A stretch of 64,000 nt of DNA from Phocaeicola dorei (GCF_013009555.1 NZ_CP046176.1:2139501-2203500); one strand, 5' to 3'. Shown: positions 8,129 through 17,992, numbered from the stretch's first letter. Program-made: numbers and translations. Notes: a model not told the origin generated them from the sequence alone.

Positions 8129-11100
8129 ATGAATTATAAGTTATTATTATTGGGATTTTTAAGTTTGGGGTTTGCGCGGATTTCTGCGCAAACCTTTCCT
8201 TTACAGGTGAAGGACGAAAAACTGACTTATGTGACTGATGAACGTGGAAACCGTATTCTAGATTATTCTTCTTGCGGTTACCATAATTCGGAACAGCCTA
8301 TACCTGATGTGGCGAATGCCGTTTTTGTTTCATGGCAGCCTGGAGATAATTCCTCTCGTATCCAGCGTGCCATTGACTATGTATCTTCATTGGCTTTGGA
8401 TAAAAATGGTTTTCGTGGGGCTGTTTTGTTGGATAAAGGAACTTTTGAATTGAATGAGAGCTTGCGTATCTCTGTGTCGGGAGTCGTGCTGCGCGGCAGT
8501 GACAGGGAACAGACCGTATTGTTGAAAAAGGGAGTGGACAGAGGGGCTTTGCTTTATATTGAAGGACGGAATGATTTGGCTGTTACGGATACCTTGGATG
8601 TACTGACATCATACGTTCCTGTAAATACTTGTACTTTTCAGGTAACCAATAATGTACAGCTGGTTTCCGGAGAGCGGGTCCGGATTGTCCGCCCCTCTAC
8701 GAAAGAATGGATTGCTTCTGTCGGTTGTGATATTTTTGGCGGAGGTATTTCTGCTTTGGGCTGGAAAGAAGGAGAGATGGATTTGGTTTGGGATAGGTCA
8801 GTAAGTAAGGCGGATGGAAACCAATTGACTTTGGATGCTCCTTTGACAATGGCTTTGGATAATAAATGGGGAACTGTCAAAGTGTTACGTTATAGTTGGC
8901 CGGGCAGAATCGCAGAAGCAGGTTTGGAGAATCTGACATTGGCTTCTGACTATAATAAGAAGTATCCTAAAGATGAGGATCATTGCTGGACGGGGGTATC
9001 TATAGAAAATGCCGAAAACTGTTGGGTACGCAGGGTAAATTTTAAGCACTTTGCAGGAAGTGCTGTGATTATACAGCGTACCGGTTCTAAAACAACTGTA
9101 GAAGATTGTGTATCCACAGAACCTGTTTCAGAGATAGGTGGAATGCGTCGCAGTACATTTTATACTATGGGGCAGCAGACACTTTTTCAGCGTTGTTATT
9201 CTAAACAGGGTATTCATGATTTCTCAGCCGGATTTTGTGCGGCAGGTCCGAATGCTTTTGTACAGTGTGATTCGGAAGAGTCGTTAGGATTCAGCGGTTC
9301 TATTGATTCCTGGGCCTGTGGATTATTATTTGATGTGGTAAACATTGATGGCCATGATTTGGTATTTAAGAATTTGGGACAGGATAAAAATGGTGCCGGT
9401 TGGAATACAGGCAACAGTCTTTTCTGGCAATGTACAGCTGCCGGGATAGAGTGTTATTCACCGGCAAGAGATGCGGTAAACCGTGCATACGGTTGTTGGG
9501 CGCAATTCTCGGGTGACGGCCAATGGGCGGAATCAAATAATCACGTACATCCCCGCAGCTTGTTTTATGCACAGTTGGCGGCACGTTTGAATAAAGATTG
9601 TTCTGACCAGGCACGTATTCTTCCCAGGGCTACCAACGCAACCAGCAGTCCTACCGTAGAAGCGGCAATGGAGATGGCAAAGGAAGCTTATACTCCCCGT
9701 CTTACTATGCAAAAATGGATTGAGGAAGCACCCTATACAGCCTGTGTGTCTTCCGGGAAGCTGAAATCTTTAGAACATTTAAAGTTTAATACACCTATAT
9801 ATAAGGACAAAAAGGATCATCTGTTTGCCATTATTAATGGGCGTATGCAGGTGGATGGCCGGTTACTGGTAGGCGGCAGACAGGAGGTTCCTTGGTGGAA
9901 TGGGAAACTGAGGACCAGCTTCTTGTCTAAAGCCAAGCCACATGTTACCCGTTTCGTGCCGGGACGCGAAGGACTTGGGCTGACAGATAGAATTGATTCT
10001 ACGGTGAATTATATGGTGAAGAATCAGATTTTGGTTTTAGATCATAATTACGGTTTGTGGTATGAGCGTCGTCGTGACGATCATGAGCGCGTCCGTCGTC
10101 GTGATGGAGATGTGTGGGGACCATTCTACGAACAACCGTTTGCCCGCAGTGGAAAAGGTACTGCTTGGGAAGGATTGAGCAAGTATGATTTGAACCGTCC
10201 CAATGCATGGTATTGGAACCGGTTGAAGCAGTTTGCCGAAAAAGGGGCGGAAAAAGGTCTTTTGCTTTTCCATGAGAATTACTTCCAGCATAATATCTTG
10301 GAAGCGGGAGCACATTGGGTAGACTGTCCTTGGCGGTCGGCCAATAATATCAATCAGACCGATATGCCTGAACCTGTTCCTTTTGCCGGTGACAAACGTA
10401 TCTTTGTAGCGGATATGTTTTATGATATCAGTCATCCTGTACGTCGTGAGCTTCATAGAAAGTATATTCGCCAATGCTTGGATAATTTTGCCGATGATGC
10501 AAATGTGGTACAACTGATCAGTGCGGAGTTTACCGGTCCGTTGCATTTTGTACAATTCTGGCTGGATGTGATAGGAGAGTGGGAGAAAGAAACCGGTAAG
10601 AAAGCAACTGTGGCGTTAAGTGCGACAAAGGATGTTCAAGATGCCATTCTGAATGATACGCAGCGTGCGAAATTAGTTGACATTATTGATATTCGTTACT
10701 GGCACTATAAAGTGGATGGTCTTTATGCTCCCGAAGGTGGAAAGAACTTGGCTCCCCGTCAGCATGCCCGTAAAATGAAAGTAGGTAAGGTTACTTTTGA
10801 TGAAGCTTATCGGGCGGTGAGTGAATATCGTAAGAAGTTCCCGGAAAAAGCGGTTACTTACTATGCGCAGAATTATCCGGATATGGCTTGGGCTGTCTTC
10901 ATGGCAAGTGGGTCTTGCCCGGTTGTTCCAGTTGCTGATGAAAGCTTTTTAACTGATGCGGCTGCTATGGATATGGAGGATACTGGTACAAATAAGTATC
11001 AGAAATTGGTAAAATCTGGTATTGGAAGTATCATTTATTCCCATTCTGCAACAGATATTCCTGTTCATTTATCACCTGGAAAATACATATTGAAGTCTGT

Positions 11101-11215
11101 TGATCCGAAGACCGGAGCAATAACAGTGATTGCTAAACGGTTGAATATTAAAGATGTATATATGCTTAAAGCAGAAAAAAACAAAGATTGTATTTATTGG
11201 TTTCATAGAATTTAG
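8129..11215 (+). CDS. Large secreted two-domain protein: N-terminal beta-helix plus C-terminal putative TIM-barrel domain (DUF6298/DUF4955-like)
   Basis: A 1028-residue protein with signal peptide (hydrophobic residues 3-15, cleavage near ARISAQ). Residues about 60-470 look like a pectate-lyase-superfamily right-handed beta-helix (RIQRAIDYVSS, then GAVLLDKGTFELNESLRIS). The C-terminal half (about 570-960) has glycosidase-like features: NAWYWNRLKQFAEKGAEKGL, QLISAEFTGPLHFVQFW with Glu800, and DIIDIRYWHYKVDG. This resembles DUFs annotated in Bacteroides pectin loci (DUF6298 or DUF4955; name uncertain). Activity not established. It starts one base after the pectate lyase stop and ends just before a terminator, so it is the last gene of that operon. 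Confidence 0.75.
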   Translation: MNYKLLLLGFLSLGFARISAQTFPLQVKDEKLTYVTDERGNRILDYSSCGYHNSEQPIPDVANAVFVSWQPGDNSSRIQRAIDYVSSLALDKNGFRGAVLLDKGTFELNESLRISVSGVVLRGSDREQTVLLKKGVDRGALLYIEGRNDLAVTDTLDVLTSYVPVNTCTFQVTNNVQLVSGERVRIVRPSTKEWIASVGCDIFGGGISALGWKEGEMDLVWDRSVSKADGNQLTLDAPLTMALDNKWGTVKVLRYSWPGRIAEAGLENLTLASDYNKKYPKDEDHCWTGVSIENAENCWVRRVNFKHFAGSAVIIQRTGSKTTVEDCVSTEPVSEIGGMRRSTFYTMGQQTLFQRCYSKQGIHDFSAGFCAAGPNAFVQCDSEESLGFSGSIDSWACGLLFDVVNIDGHDLVFKNLGQDKNGAGWNTGNSLFWQCTAAGIECYSPARDAVNRAYGCWAQFSGDGQWAESNNHVHPRSLFYAQLAARLNKDCSDQARILPRATNATSSPTVEAAMEMAKEAYTPRLTMQKWIEEAPYTACVSSGKLKSLEHLKFNTPIYKDKKDHLFAIINGRMQVDGRLLVGGRQEVPWWNGKLRTSFLSKAKPHVTRFVPGREGLGLTDRIDSTVNYMVKNQILVLDHNYGLWYERRRDDHERVRRRDGDVWGPFYEQPFARSGKGTAWEGLSKYDLNRPNAWYWNRLKQFAEKGAEKGLLLFHENYFQHNILEAGAHWVDCPWRSANNINQTDMPEPVPFAGDKRIFVADMFYDISHPVRRELHRKYIRQCLDNFADDANVVQLISAEFTGPLHFVQFWLDVIGEWEKETGKKATVALSATKDVQDAILNDTQRAKLVDIIDIRYWHYKVDGLYAPEGGKNLAPRQHARKMKVGKVTFDEAYRAVSEYRKKFPEKAVTYYAQNYPDMAWAVFMASGSCPVVPVADESFLTDAAAMDMEDTGTNKYQKLVKSGIGSIIYSHSATDIPVHLSPGKYILKSVDPKTGAITVIAKRLNIKDVYMLKAEKNKDCIYWFHRI

Positions 11216-11224
11216 TACATGGAA

Positions 11225-11256
11225 GGAGAACCGGATTTATTTTGGTTCTCCTTTTT
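11225..11256 (+). terminator. Rho-independent terminator ending the pectin operon
   Basis: Perfect 8-bp stem GGAGAACC (11225-11232) / GGTTCTCC (11244-11251) followed by five T (11252-11256), about 10 bp after the 1028-residue gene. Confidence 0.85.
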
Positions 11257-11356
11257 AATGAAAATCTGTAATATTTAGCATATATGTTTTTCAGCAGGTT
11301 ATCTGTTTTTTCGGTCCAATAATCAAATATTACCTAAAAAAGTAGCGTATCCTCCC

Positions 11357-11364
11357 TAGTTTTG
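11357..11364 (+). promoter_or_regulatory. Candidate -7 promoter element upstream of ECF sigma gene
   Basis: TAGTTTTG matches the Bacteroides TAnnTTTG -7 consensus exactly and lies 37 bp before the sigma start. No good TTTG -33 box is visible at the expected distance, so the promoter may be weak or activated. Confidence 0.4.
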
Positions 11365-11401
11365 CATCATCATCAAAACAACCTATAATTAGTATACTGT
11401 G

Positions 11402-11956
11402 ATGGAACAAAACTTAAATGATAAGACAGCTTGCTTGGTAACCGCTTTCCAATCGGGAGATGTAAGTGCATTCTCTACATTATATGATATGCATATTAAT
11501 CTTCTATTTAATTATGGATGTAAGTTAACTACTGACAAAGAATTGTTGAAGGACTGCATTCATGATGTCTTTGTAAAATTGTATACAAAGAAGGCCGAAT
11601 TGGGTATCATTGACAACTTCAAATCATACCTCCTCATTTCCTTGAAAAATAAGTTATGCGATGAACTTCGCAGACGGATGTTCATGTCGGAAACGGCTGT
11701 TGAGGAACTGAATCCCGTTGCAGCAGGTGATGATGTAGAACATACATATTTGGAAAAGGAAAAAAGTTGTTTTGAAAATATAAAAGTAAAACATTTGTTG
11801 GCTCAATTATCTCCGCGCCAACGTGAGGCACTTACCTTATATTATATAGAAGAGAAGAAATATGAAGATATTTGTACCATTATGGATATGAATTACCAGT
11901 CGGTACGAAATTTGATGCATAGGGGTATTACAAGATTAAGGGAATTGGTAGGATAA
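11402..11956 (+). CDS. ECF-subfamily RNA polymerase sigma-70 factor
   Basis: Translation from ATG at 11402 gives 184 residues; an in-frame GTG lies immediately upstream at 11399 but ATG is preferred. Region 2 is visible around FSTLYDMHINLLFNYG and DCIHDVFVKLYTKK. Region 4 is LSPRQREALTLYYIEEKKYE followed by the helix-turn-helix MDMNYQSVRNLMHRGITRLRE. In Bacteroidota such ECF factors drive PUL expression and are normally held by a FecR-type anti-sigma. Here it heads a same-strand array with the short FecR-N-like gene (48-bp gap), susC and susD. Confidence 0.93.
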   Translation: MEQNLNDKTACLVTAFQSGDVSAFSTLYDMHINLLFNYGCKLTTDKELLKDCIHDVFVKLYTKKAELGIIDNFKSYLLISLKNKLCDELRRRMFMSETAVEELNPVAAGDDVEHTYLEKEKSCFENIKVKHLLAQLSPRQREALTLYYIEEKKYEDICTIMDMNYQSVRNLMHRGITRLRELVG

Positions 11957-12004
11957 TATTTTAAGTTTCCAGGTGAGTACAACTTTGAACCACTATCCGT
12001 CATA

Positions 12005-12289
12005 ATGGAAAATGATTGTAACGTGGATACAAAAAAGGTGTATAGCAAGGTAGAAGACTTTTTGAAGGATGACGACTTTATCAAGTATGTTCTGGATGAT
12101 GCTCCTGAATCAGCTTTTCATTGGGATAAGCTTTTAAAGGAGCACGCAGAACTGCTGAAAGTATTTGAAGAGGCCAAGAATGTATTATTGGTTTCTGATG
12201 AAGCAATGGAAGTAATGACTTTATCTGAAGAAAGAAAACTAAAACATCGTATTTTTACTACATTAGAGATAAATAATATGGATTATTAA
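12005..12289 (+). CDS. Short FecR N-terminal-domain-like protein, candidate stand-alone anti-sigma factor
   Basis: A 94-residue acidic protein with no signal peptide and no membrane segment. The sequence VEDFLKDDDFIKYVLDDAPE, then FHWDKLLKEHAELLKVFEEAKNVLL, follows the pattern of the cytoplasmic sigma-binding domain at the start of Bacteroidota FecR anti-sigma factors (DFL.D..FI.WVL......W..L...HPE....F..A..IL). A normal FecR continues with a transmembrane helix, FecR domain and DUF4974 (about 300-380 residues in all); here the stop at 12289 is only 22 bp before susC. It therefore has the sigma-binding part but no visible route to an outer-membrane signal. Could be a dedicated small regulator or a truncation fixed in place. 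Confidence 0.65.
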   Translation: MENDCNVDTKKVYSKVEDFLKDDDFIKYVLDDAPESAFHWDKLLKEHAELLKVFEEAKNVLLVSDEAMEVMTLSEERKLKHRIFTTLEINNMDY

Positions 12290-12311
12290 TTAATTTGTTA
12301 ACCATAGAAAA

Positions 12312-15300
12312 ATGAGAAAAGACATGAAGAAATGTCCGAATCAGACTTTGAGTTACGGCATCAGACGTACTCCTATAGTTTTGGGACTGTCAGCTGCATT
12401 ATGTATGCCAGCTGCTTTTTCGTATGCAAATGCTGGTGGCAGAATGGACAGTGAGTCGGTGCAGTCTGTTTTGCAAACGCATACAGTTAAAGGTACAATA
12501 GTGGATGAAACAGGAGAACCGTTGATTGGTGTGTCCGTGATAGTGAAAGGGCAAAGTACTGTCGGAACGATTACCGATTTTGATGGAAATTTCGTTTTAG
12601 ATATTCCTACAGGTAAGGGGATGCTTGAGGTATCCTATATCGGTTATAAAACTCAGACTGTGACCATAGGTAAGAACACCCAGATCACTATTAAGATGGA
12701 ACCGGATACTCAGGCTTTGGAAGAAGTGGTAGTTATTGGTTATGGTGCTGTTAAGAAACGGGATTTGACTGGTGCTGTTTCTTCCGTTAAAAATGAGGAT
12801 ATAACTTTGACACCTGCTACTAATCCTATGCAAGCACTTCAAGGACGTGTTGCAGGGTTGGATATAACTCAGGCCTCAGGGCAACCGGGTGAAGGACCTA
12901 AATTGCAATTGCGTGGAACTCGTTCATTTACAGCTAGCGGTGATCCTATGTTTATTATTGATGGTATGCCGGGTGATTATTCTACATTGAATCCTAATGA
13001 TATTGAGTCTATTGAAGTTTTGAAAGATGCTTCTTCGACAGCTGTTTATGGTGCGGCAGGTGCCAATGGTGTTATTATAATTACTACTAAAAGTGGTAAA
13101 GCAGGAAAAATTAATATCAATTTGAATGCCTATGTCGGTTTCAACGGATGGGCCACGGTTCCTGAGATGCGTAGTGGTGATAGTTATATCAATGTACTTC
13201 GTGAAGCAAATCAAATTGCTGGAACATATTCTACGGATGAGGCATTATTTTCTTCGCCCGAAGCTTATAAGGCACATTTGAACGGACAATATATAGACTG
13301 GGCTGATGAACTGTTGCAGACTGGCGTTACACAAAATTATAGCTTATCGGTTTCAGGAGGTACAGAAAAAACAAAAGCATATTTCTCTTTAAACTTCTCT
13401 GATGAGCAGGGACAATTTACAGGCGATAACTATAAAGTATATTCTACCAATATGCGTATTGACCATGAAATAAAAAAATGGTTAAGTGTTGGTGTGAATA
13501 TGCAAGGATCTTATGTCTATAGAAATAAAGCATATTCCAGATTTATTAATTCATTAGTGTCTGTTCCTTTGGGAACCGTTTACAATGAAGATGGAAGTAT
13601 CAATGTAACTCCGGTTCCCGGTGATGGAAATACTATTAATTTATTATTGAATCAAGATAAAAGTGTATACCGTGATAACAATCAAAATTTCAAGCTGTTT
13701 TTAAATCCTTATATTGAGATTCGTCCCTTTAAAGGAATGACTATCCAGTCACGGTTGAACGCTAGTTTAGGGTACGATAAAAAGAATTATTTCCAAGGTA
13801 TTGGTTCCTATCAATATTATGCATCAGATGGTCCTAATGCTTCTGGTACTTCTGCTAGTGTTTATGCTCAGATTGATCAGAACAGAAGCTATAATTATAA
13901 ATGGGAAAACATTTTCACTTATAATTTTAATATCAAGAAAGACCATGAATTTACTGTAACAGCAGTTACCTCTTGGGAACATAATCAAACGGATAAGTCT
14001 TGGCAAAAGCAGGATAATATAAAGAATAATTCGTACTTATGGCATAACATGGATGGTACGGGAATTGTTTATTCTAATTATACCATGTCTAAAGGGTTAG
14101 GTTTGGTAGGACGTATCAATTATTCGTATTTAGGTAAGTATTTATTTTCTGCATCGGTTCGTCAAGATGGATCTTCAAGACTGGCAAAAGGTAACAAATG
14201 GAGTACTTTCCCGGCTGTATCTTTAGGGTGGAGAATATCGGATGAGAAATTTATGCAAGGGACCAGTAATTGGATGAATAATTTGAAACTTCGTTTGGGT
14301 TATGGTGTGACTGGTGCAGCATCTATTGATCCCTATTCTTCTGTTGCAACTGTAGAATTGGATGGATATTATAGTTTGGGCGGTCAAAAAACAAACAGCT
14401 ATAAATTTTCAGAGAATGTAGCTAATGCTGATTTAACTTGGGAAAGATCTCATAACTGGAATATTGGTTTGGATGCATCTTTCTTCAATAACCGTATTGA
14501 TTTAAGTGCTGATTATTATATAACAAATACGGATGGTGTAATTTGGAAGCAGAATTTACCAGTTGTCAATGGTGCGTACAATGCTTCTAAGTTATATTAT
14601 ATGAGCAAGAACATTGCAAAGACACAGAATCATGGTTTGGAATTAACATTGAATACACGTAATATTGTTAATAAAGAATTTACATGGACTTCTGCTTTGA
14701 CTTTCACTTTGAATAATGAAAAAGTCAAATCATTAATAGGCGGTACGGCAGACCATGTTAAGAATGAAGACTATTACTTGTCTATAGGTTATCCTGTAAA
14801 TTCATTCTATGCTCCAAAAATCGACGGTATGTGGCAGTTGGGTGAAGAAACAGATGCAGCAGCATTTGGTTGTGCTCCTGGTGATATTAAAATCAATGTG
14901 CCAGGAATGATTAAGGAAGCCGATGGTAAATTCTATAAAGTAGGGGATGATGGTCAGCCTTTGACTGACAAGAATGGAGATATTATCTATTATACTAAAG
15001 ATAATAAATATACTTATAGTGACGCTGATTCGCAAGTATTAGGTCATAATGCTCCCAAATGGACGATGGGTTTCCAAAATTCATTCACATACAAGAATTT
15101 TGATTTGACTATTTATGCTTATTTCCGTTGGGGGCAGATGATTAATTATGAAATGTTAGGTTGGTATGATTCAACAGGTAAGGGTAATTTCCCTACTTAT
15201 TTTAACTATTGGACGGAATCTAATCCTTCAAATGATTTTCCGGCATTAAATGCTAATCGTGAAACGAAAAGTTATATAGGATATGGTAGTTTGAATTATG

Positions 15301-15527
15301 TAGATGGTTCATTCTTTAAAATAAAGAATATTACTTTAGGATATACCTTCCCGGAACGTTTGTTGAAAAATGCCGGCATCAGCAAATGCCGTTTATATGC
15401 TACTATTACTAACCCATTGACCGTTGCTAAAAGTCATTTGTTGAAAGATTATGATCCTGAAATGAATGGTGCTTTGAAGTACCCATTATCCAAGCAACTG
15501 GTATTTGGTGTGAATGTTTCATTCTAA
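12312..15527 (+). CDS. SusC/RagA-family TonB-dependent outer-membrane transporter
   Basis: 1071 residues. The signal region contains RRTPIVLGLSAALCMP, ending near YANAGG (about 43). A carboxypeptidase-regulatory-like beta-sandwich covers about 58-130 (GTIVDETGEPLIGVSVIVKG). A TonB-box-like EEVVVIGYG lies at about 137-145, then the plug (ALQGRVAGLDI, PMFIIDGMPGD, IEVLKDASSTAVYGAAGANG) and a C-terminal barrel ending in Phe. No STN (secretin/TonB short N-terminal) domain is present, so it is not built as a classical sigma-signalling transducer. Imports an oligosaccharide with the SusD at 15551. Confidence 0.96.
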   Translation: MRKDMKKCPNQTLSYGIRRTPIVLGLSAALCMPAAFSYANAGGRMDSESVQSVLQTHTVKGTIVDETGEPLIGVSVIVKGQSTVGTITDFDGNFVLDIPTGKGMLEVSYIGYKTQTVTIGKNTQITIKMEPDTQALEEVVVIGYGAVKKRDLTGAVSSVKNEDITLTPATNPMQALQGRVAGLDITQASGQPGEGPKLQLRGTRSFTASGDPMFIIDGMPGDYSTLNPNDIESIEVLKDASSTAVYGAAGANGVIIITTKSGKAGKININLNAYVGFNGWATVPEMRSGDSYINVLREANQIAGTYSTDEALFSSPEAYKAHLNGQYIDWADELLQTGVTQNYSLSVSGGTEKTKAYFSLNFSDEQGQFTGDNYKVYSTNMRIDHEIKKWLSVGVNMQGSYVYRNKAYSRFINSLVSVPLGTVYNEDGSINVTPVPGDGNTINLLLNQDKSVYRDNNQNFKLFLNPYIEIRPFKGMTIQSRLNASLGYDKKNYFQGIGSYQYYASDGPNASGTSASVYAQIDQNRSYNYKWENIFTYNFNIKKDHEFTVTAVTSWEHNQTDKSWQKQDNIKNNSYLWHNMDGTGIVYSNYTMSKGLGLVGRINYSYLGKYLFSASVRQDGSSRLAKGNKWSTFPAVSLGWRISDEKFMQGTSNWMNNLKLRLGYGVTGAASIDPYSSVATVELDGYYSLGGQKTNSYKFSENVANADLTWERSHNWNIGLDASFFNNRIDLSADYYITNTDGVIWKQNLPVVNGAYNASKLYYMSKNIAKTQNHGLELTLNTRNIVNKEFTWTSALTFTLNNEKVKSLIGGTADHVKNEDYYLSIGYPVNSFYAPKIDGMWQLGEETDAAAFGCAPGDIKINVPGMIKEADGKFYKVGDDGQPLTDKNGDIIYYTKDNKYTYSDADSQVLGHNAPKWTMGFQNSFTYKNFDLTIYAYFRWGQMINYEMLGWYDSTGKGNFPTYFNYWTESNPSNDFPALNANRETKSYIGYGSLNYVDGSFFKIKNITLGYTFPERLLKNAGISKCRLYATITNPLTVAKSHLLKDYDPEMNGALKYPLSKQLVFGVNVSF

Positions 15528-15550
15528 CAAAAACATTAAAGACAAAAAAG

Positions 15551-17521
15551 ATGAAAAGATCATTATATAATATGGCTTTAGCCATTTGCACAGCAGCAGC
15601 TATGTACTCATGCTCTTTGGATGAGTATAATCCTAGTGATACATCTGGAGAAGGAGAGTTAAAAACTGTAGAAGGCTTGAAAAATTTGGGTACTTATTGC
15701 TATTCTCCACTTTATGACCAAATGTTTTCTGCTTCCGATTATTTGGCTGTAGCGGAAACCGGTACAGATTTATGGCTCACTCAAAATAATAAAACAACAT
15801 TGCAGCAATTGTTCTATTATGAAGGGTTGACTACTAGTACTAATGCTACAGACAAACTGTTTTCTCAAGCTTATGCTTGTATTAATACTTGTAATGCAGT
15901 GATAAATCGTGCAGCAGATGTAACTGAGGGAGATAAGAATGTACTGAAAGTTGTAGTAGCTGAAGCAAAGTGTTTGCGTGCTTATTATTATTTGGTACTT
16001 GTGACCAATTATGGCAATGTGACGTTAGTAACTACAGAGTCAACAGATACCAAAATAATGAATCCCACTCGTTCGTCACAGGAGGAAATTTACAATCTTA
16101 TTATAACTGATTTGCAAGAAGCTGCTGCTGACTTGAATACAACTCCTATGGATGGTAACTATGCCCGGGTAACAAAGAAAGCTGCTTTAGGTTTGTTGGC
16201 CAGAGCTTATGCGCAGGGAGCAGGTGAAGGTTTAAGCGAAAATGGTGTTTCTTATTGGCAGCGTGCTAAAGAAGTTGCAGAAGACTTGATTGCCAATATG
16301 GCTTCTTATAATGCATATTTGTATGATGATGTTGAAGATGTATGGGCACAAAGTAATAATCGTAACAATAAAGAAGCTTTGTTTATAGCTTCGGGACCCC
16401 AGGCAGGAACTGATGCTTTTACATATGGTTCGTATGGAGCGAATAAATTATTTACTTTCACATTCTGTGATCCTAATAAATTGAGTGATATTTATCCTGT
16501 GGGCAGTAAGCAAAATTACTTCTATGGTCGTGTGAATAATAATTATTATGCACCTTCTAAATATTTAGTGGACTGTTTTGATGCACGTTATGATAAACGT
16601 TGGGAAAACTCATTTACAACAGCTTTTTCTCTGTTCTCCATGGTACAGGCTGGATGGCGCACATACGATGATAAGAATGCAACAATTACATTAACTGAAG
16701 ATTTGTGCACTAAATATGGCATTGATTCTAAATTTGTAGGAAAGAAGATATATCCATATGTTGATGTTAATGCTATTAATCTAGGTTCTAATGGTGGTAA
16801 TCAATATGTTGCCAGTGTTTGGCCTAAAGGAGAATATTCTGGTGATGTCAATAAGTTGGTTAAAGTGAAGAATCCTTATGTGAATCCTTATCCATTAGCA
16901 GAGGATGAAGATCGTTTTATCGTTTATTTATCAAAAGAGTATTTGAGTGCTGCTGAAAAAGCAAAGCGAGGATATATTTGTGTGAATATTGATGATTTGT
17001 TTGCAGCAGATGGTAAATACAAGGAAACATTTATTGATGCCCAGCAGACAAATACCTATACTTTATTTCCTTCATTGAATAAGTTTAATTTTAATTTCGA
17101 GGGAGGTTTTTATGGAAGTAATTTGCAATGCAAAACTGGCGACATGTTTATTATGCGTATGGCTGAAGTGTATTTGATTGCGGCTGAAGCGGAAGAACGT
17201 TTGGGAAATGGTGCAAAAGCAGCTGAGTATTTGAATGTTCTTCGTAAGCGTGCTTGTCGTAATGAAGCTGATTTCGAAGCTAATATGAAATTGACTACTG
17301 CCACAGAGGATGATGTGTTGGATGAATATGCTCGTGAATTGTGTGGTGAGTTTACCCGTTGGGCTTTACTGAAACGACATAAAGCTTTTGAAACTCGATT
17401 GCCTAAATATAATCCTCGTGCTGCCGCAAATTTTAGCCAGAAGAATTATTTACGTCCTATCTCATATACATTCTTAAATCAGATAGAGAACTCTGCTGAA
17501 TACGGTACTAATGGTTATTAA
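15551..17521 (+). CDS. SusD/RagB-family outer-membrane lipoprotein, partner of SusC at 12312
   Basis: 656 residues. Lipoprotein signal ending in AAAMYSC (lipobox Cys21), then LDEYNPS, which is typical of SusD starts. TPR-like features include AEAKCLRAYYYLVLVTNYGNV; the C-terminal block EVYLIAAEAEERLGNGAKAA and DEYARELCGEFTRWALLKRH is characteristic. 23 bp after susC and followed by a strong terminator. Ligand unknown. Confidence 0.94.
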   Translation: MKRSLYNMALAICTAAAMYSCSLDEYNPSDTSGEGELKTVEGLKNLGTYCYSPLYDQMFSASDYLAVAETGTDLWLTQNNKTTLQQLFYYEGLTTSTNATDKLFSQAYACINTCNAVINRAADVTEGDKNVLKVVVAEAKCLRAYYYLVLVTNYGNVTLVTTESTDTKIMNPTRSSQEEIYNLIITDLQEAAADLNTTPMDGNYARVTKKAALGLLARAYAQGAGEGLSENGVSYWQRAKEVAEDLIANMASYNAYLYDDVEDVWAQSNNRNNKEALFIASGPQAGTDAFTYGSYGANKLFTFTFCDPNKLSDIYPVGSKQNYFYGRVNNNYYAPSKYLVDCFDARYDKRWENSFTTAFSLFSMVQAGWRTYDDKNATITLTEDLCTKYGIDSKFVGKKIYPYVDVNAINLGSNGGNQYVASVWPKGEYSGDVNKLVKVKNPYVNPYPLAEDEDRFIVYLSKEYLSAAEKAKRGYICVNIDDLFAADGKYKETFIDAQQTNTYTLFPSLNKFNFNFEGGFYGSNLQCKTGDMFIMRMAEVYLIAAEAEERLGNGAKAAEYLNVLRKRACRNEADFEANMKLTTATEDDVLDEYARELCGEFTRWALLKRHKAFETRLPKYNPRAAANFSQKNYLRPISYTFLNQIENSAEYGTNGY

Positions 17522-17543
17522 TATAGCTTTTTGATAATGACAT

Positions 17544-17584
17544 AAAAGGGGGATATTTCCATTTCGGAAAATCCCCCTTTTTTT
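17544..17584 (+). terminator. Strong Rho-independent terminator after first susCD pair
   Basis: AAAGGGGGAT (17545-17554) pairs with ATCCCCCTTT (17571-17580), extended inwards by TTTCC/GGAAA, and the T-run continues to 17584. It ends the sigma/FecR-N/susC/susD unit. Confidence 0.9.
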
Positions 17585-17697
17585 ATTTGTTAATATGATG
17601 AGACCTTTGGTCTTTTGATTATCGGGATGTTCTGTCTTTGTGTATATAAAGATGATGTAGGTGGTTTCTATATAATCTATTATGTTCTTATAAATAA

Positions 17698-17874
17698 TCG
17701 GAACATGGCTTTGAATTGAAGCCTCATAGTAACACTACAGTAAGTATAAATTGTGCACGAATGGAAGTTGGGGGAGATAATTCATGGGGCTTGCCTATAT
17801 TAGAATCTTATCGGCTAAAATCAGGCATTTATAAATTTAGATTTGTGATTCGGTTAAAAAGAAATACTAAATGA
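17698..17874 (+). pseudogene. Remnant of a GH2 beta-galactosidase C-terminal domain
   Basis: An open stretch of 58 codons from just after the TAA at 17695-17697 to TGA at 17872-17874, with no credible start. Its translation includes HGFELKPHSN and then MEVGGDNSWGLP followed by ESYRLKSGIYKFRFVIR. This matches the LacZ/GH2 C-terminal (Bgal small chain) signature: H.YEL..., MG.GGD.SWG...H..Y.L....Y.Y.F. The rest of the about 1000-residue enzyme is absent, so this is a deletion scar. It implies the two susCD pairs were once separated by, or belonged to, a PUL with a beta-galactosidase. Confidence 0.75.
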
Positions 17875-17992
17875 AAGAAAATATACTTTTTATTTAACGT
17901 ATTTTTATAATTAATCTTGAGTACAGGAGTTTTTTATATGCGTCATTTGAATAGATATAATAAAATAAATCTTGTTAACTATTATAACAGAA

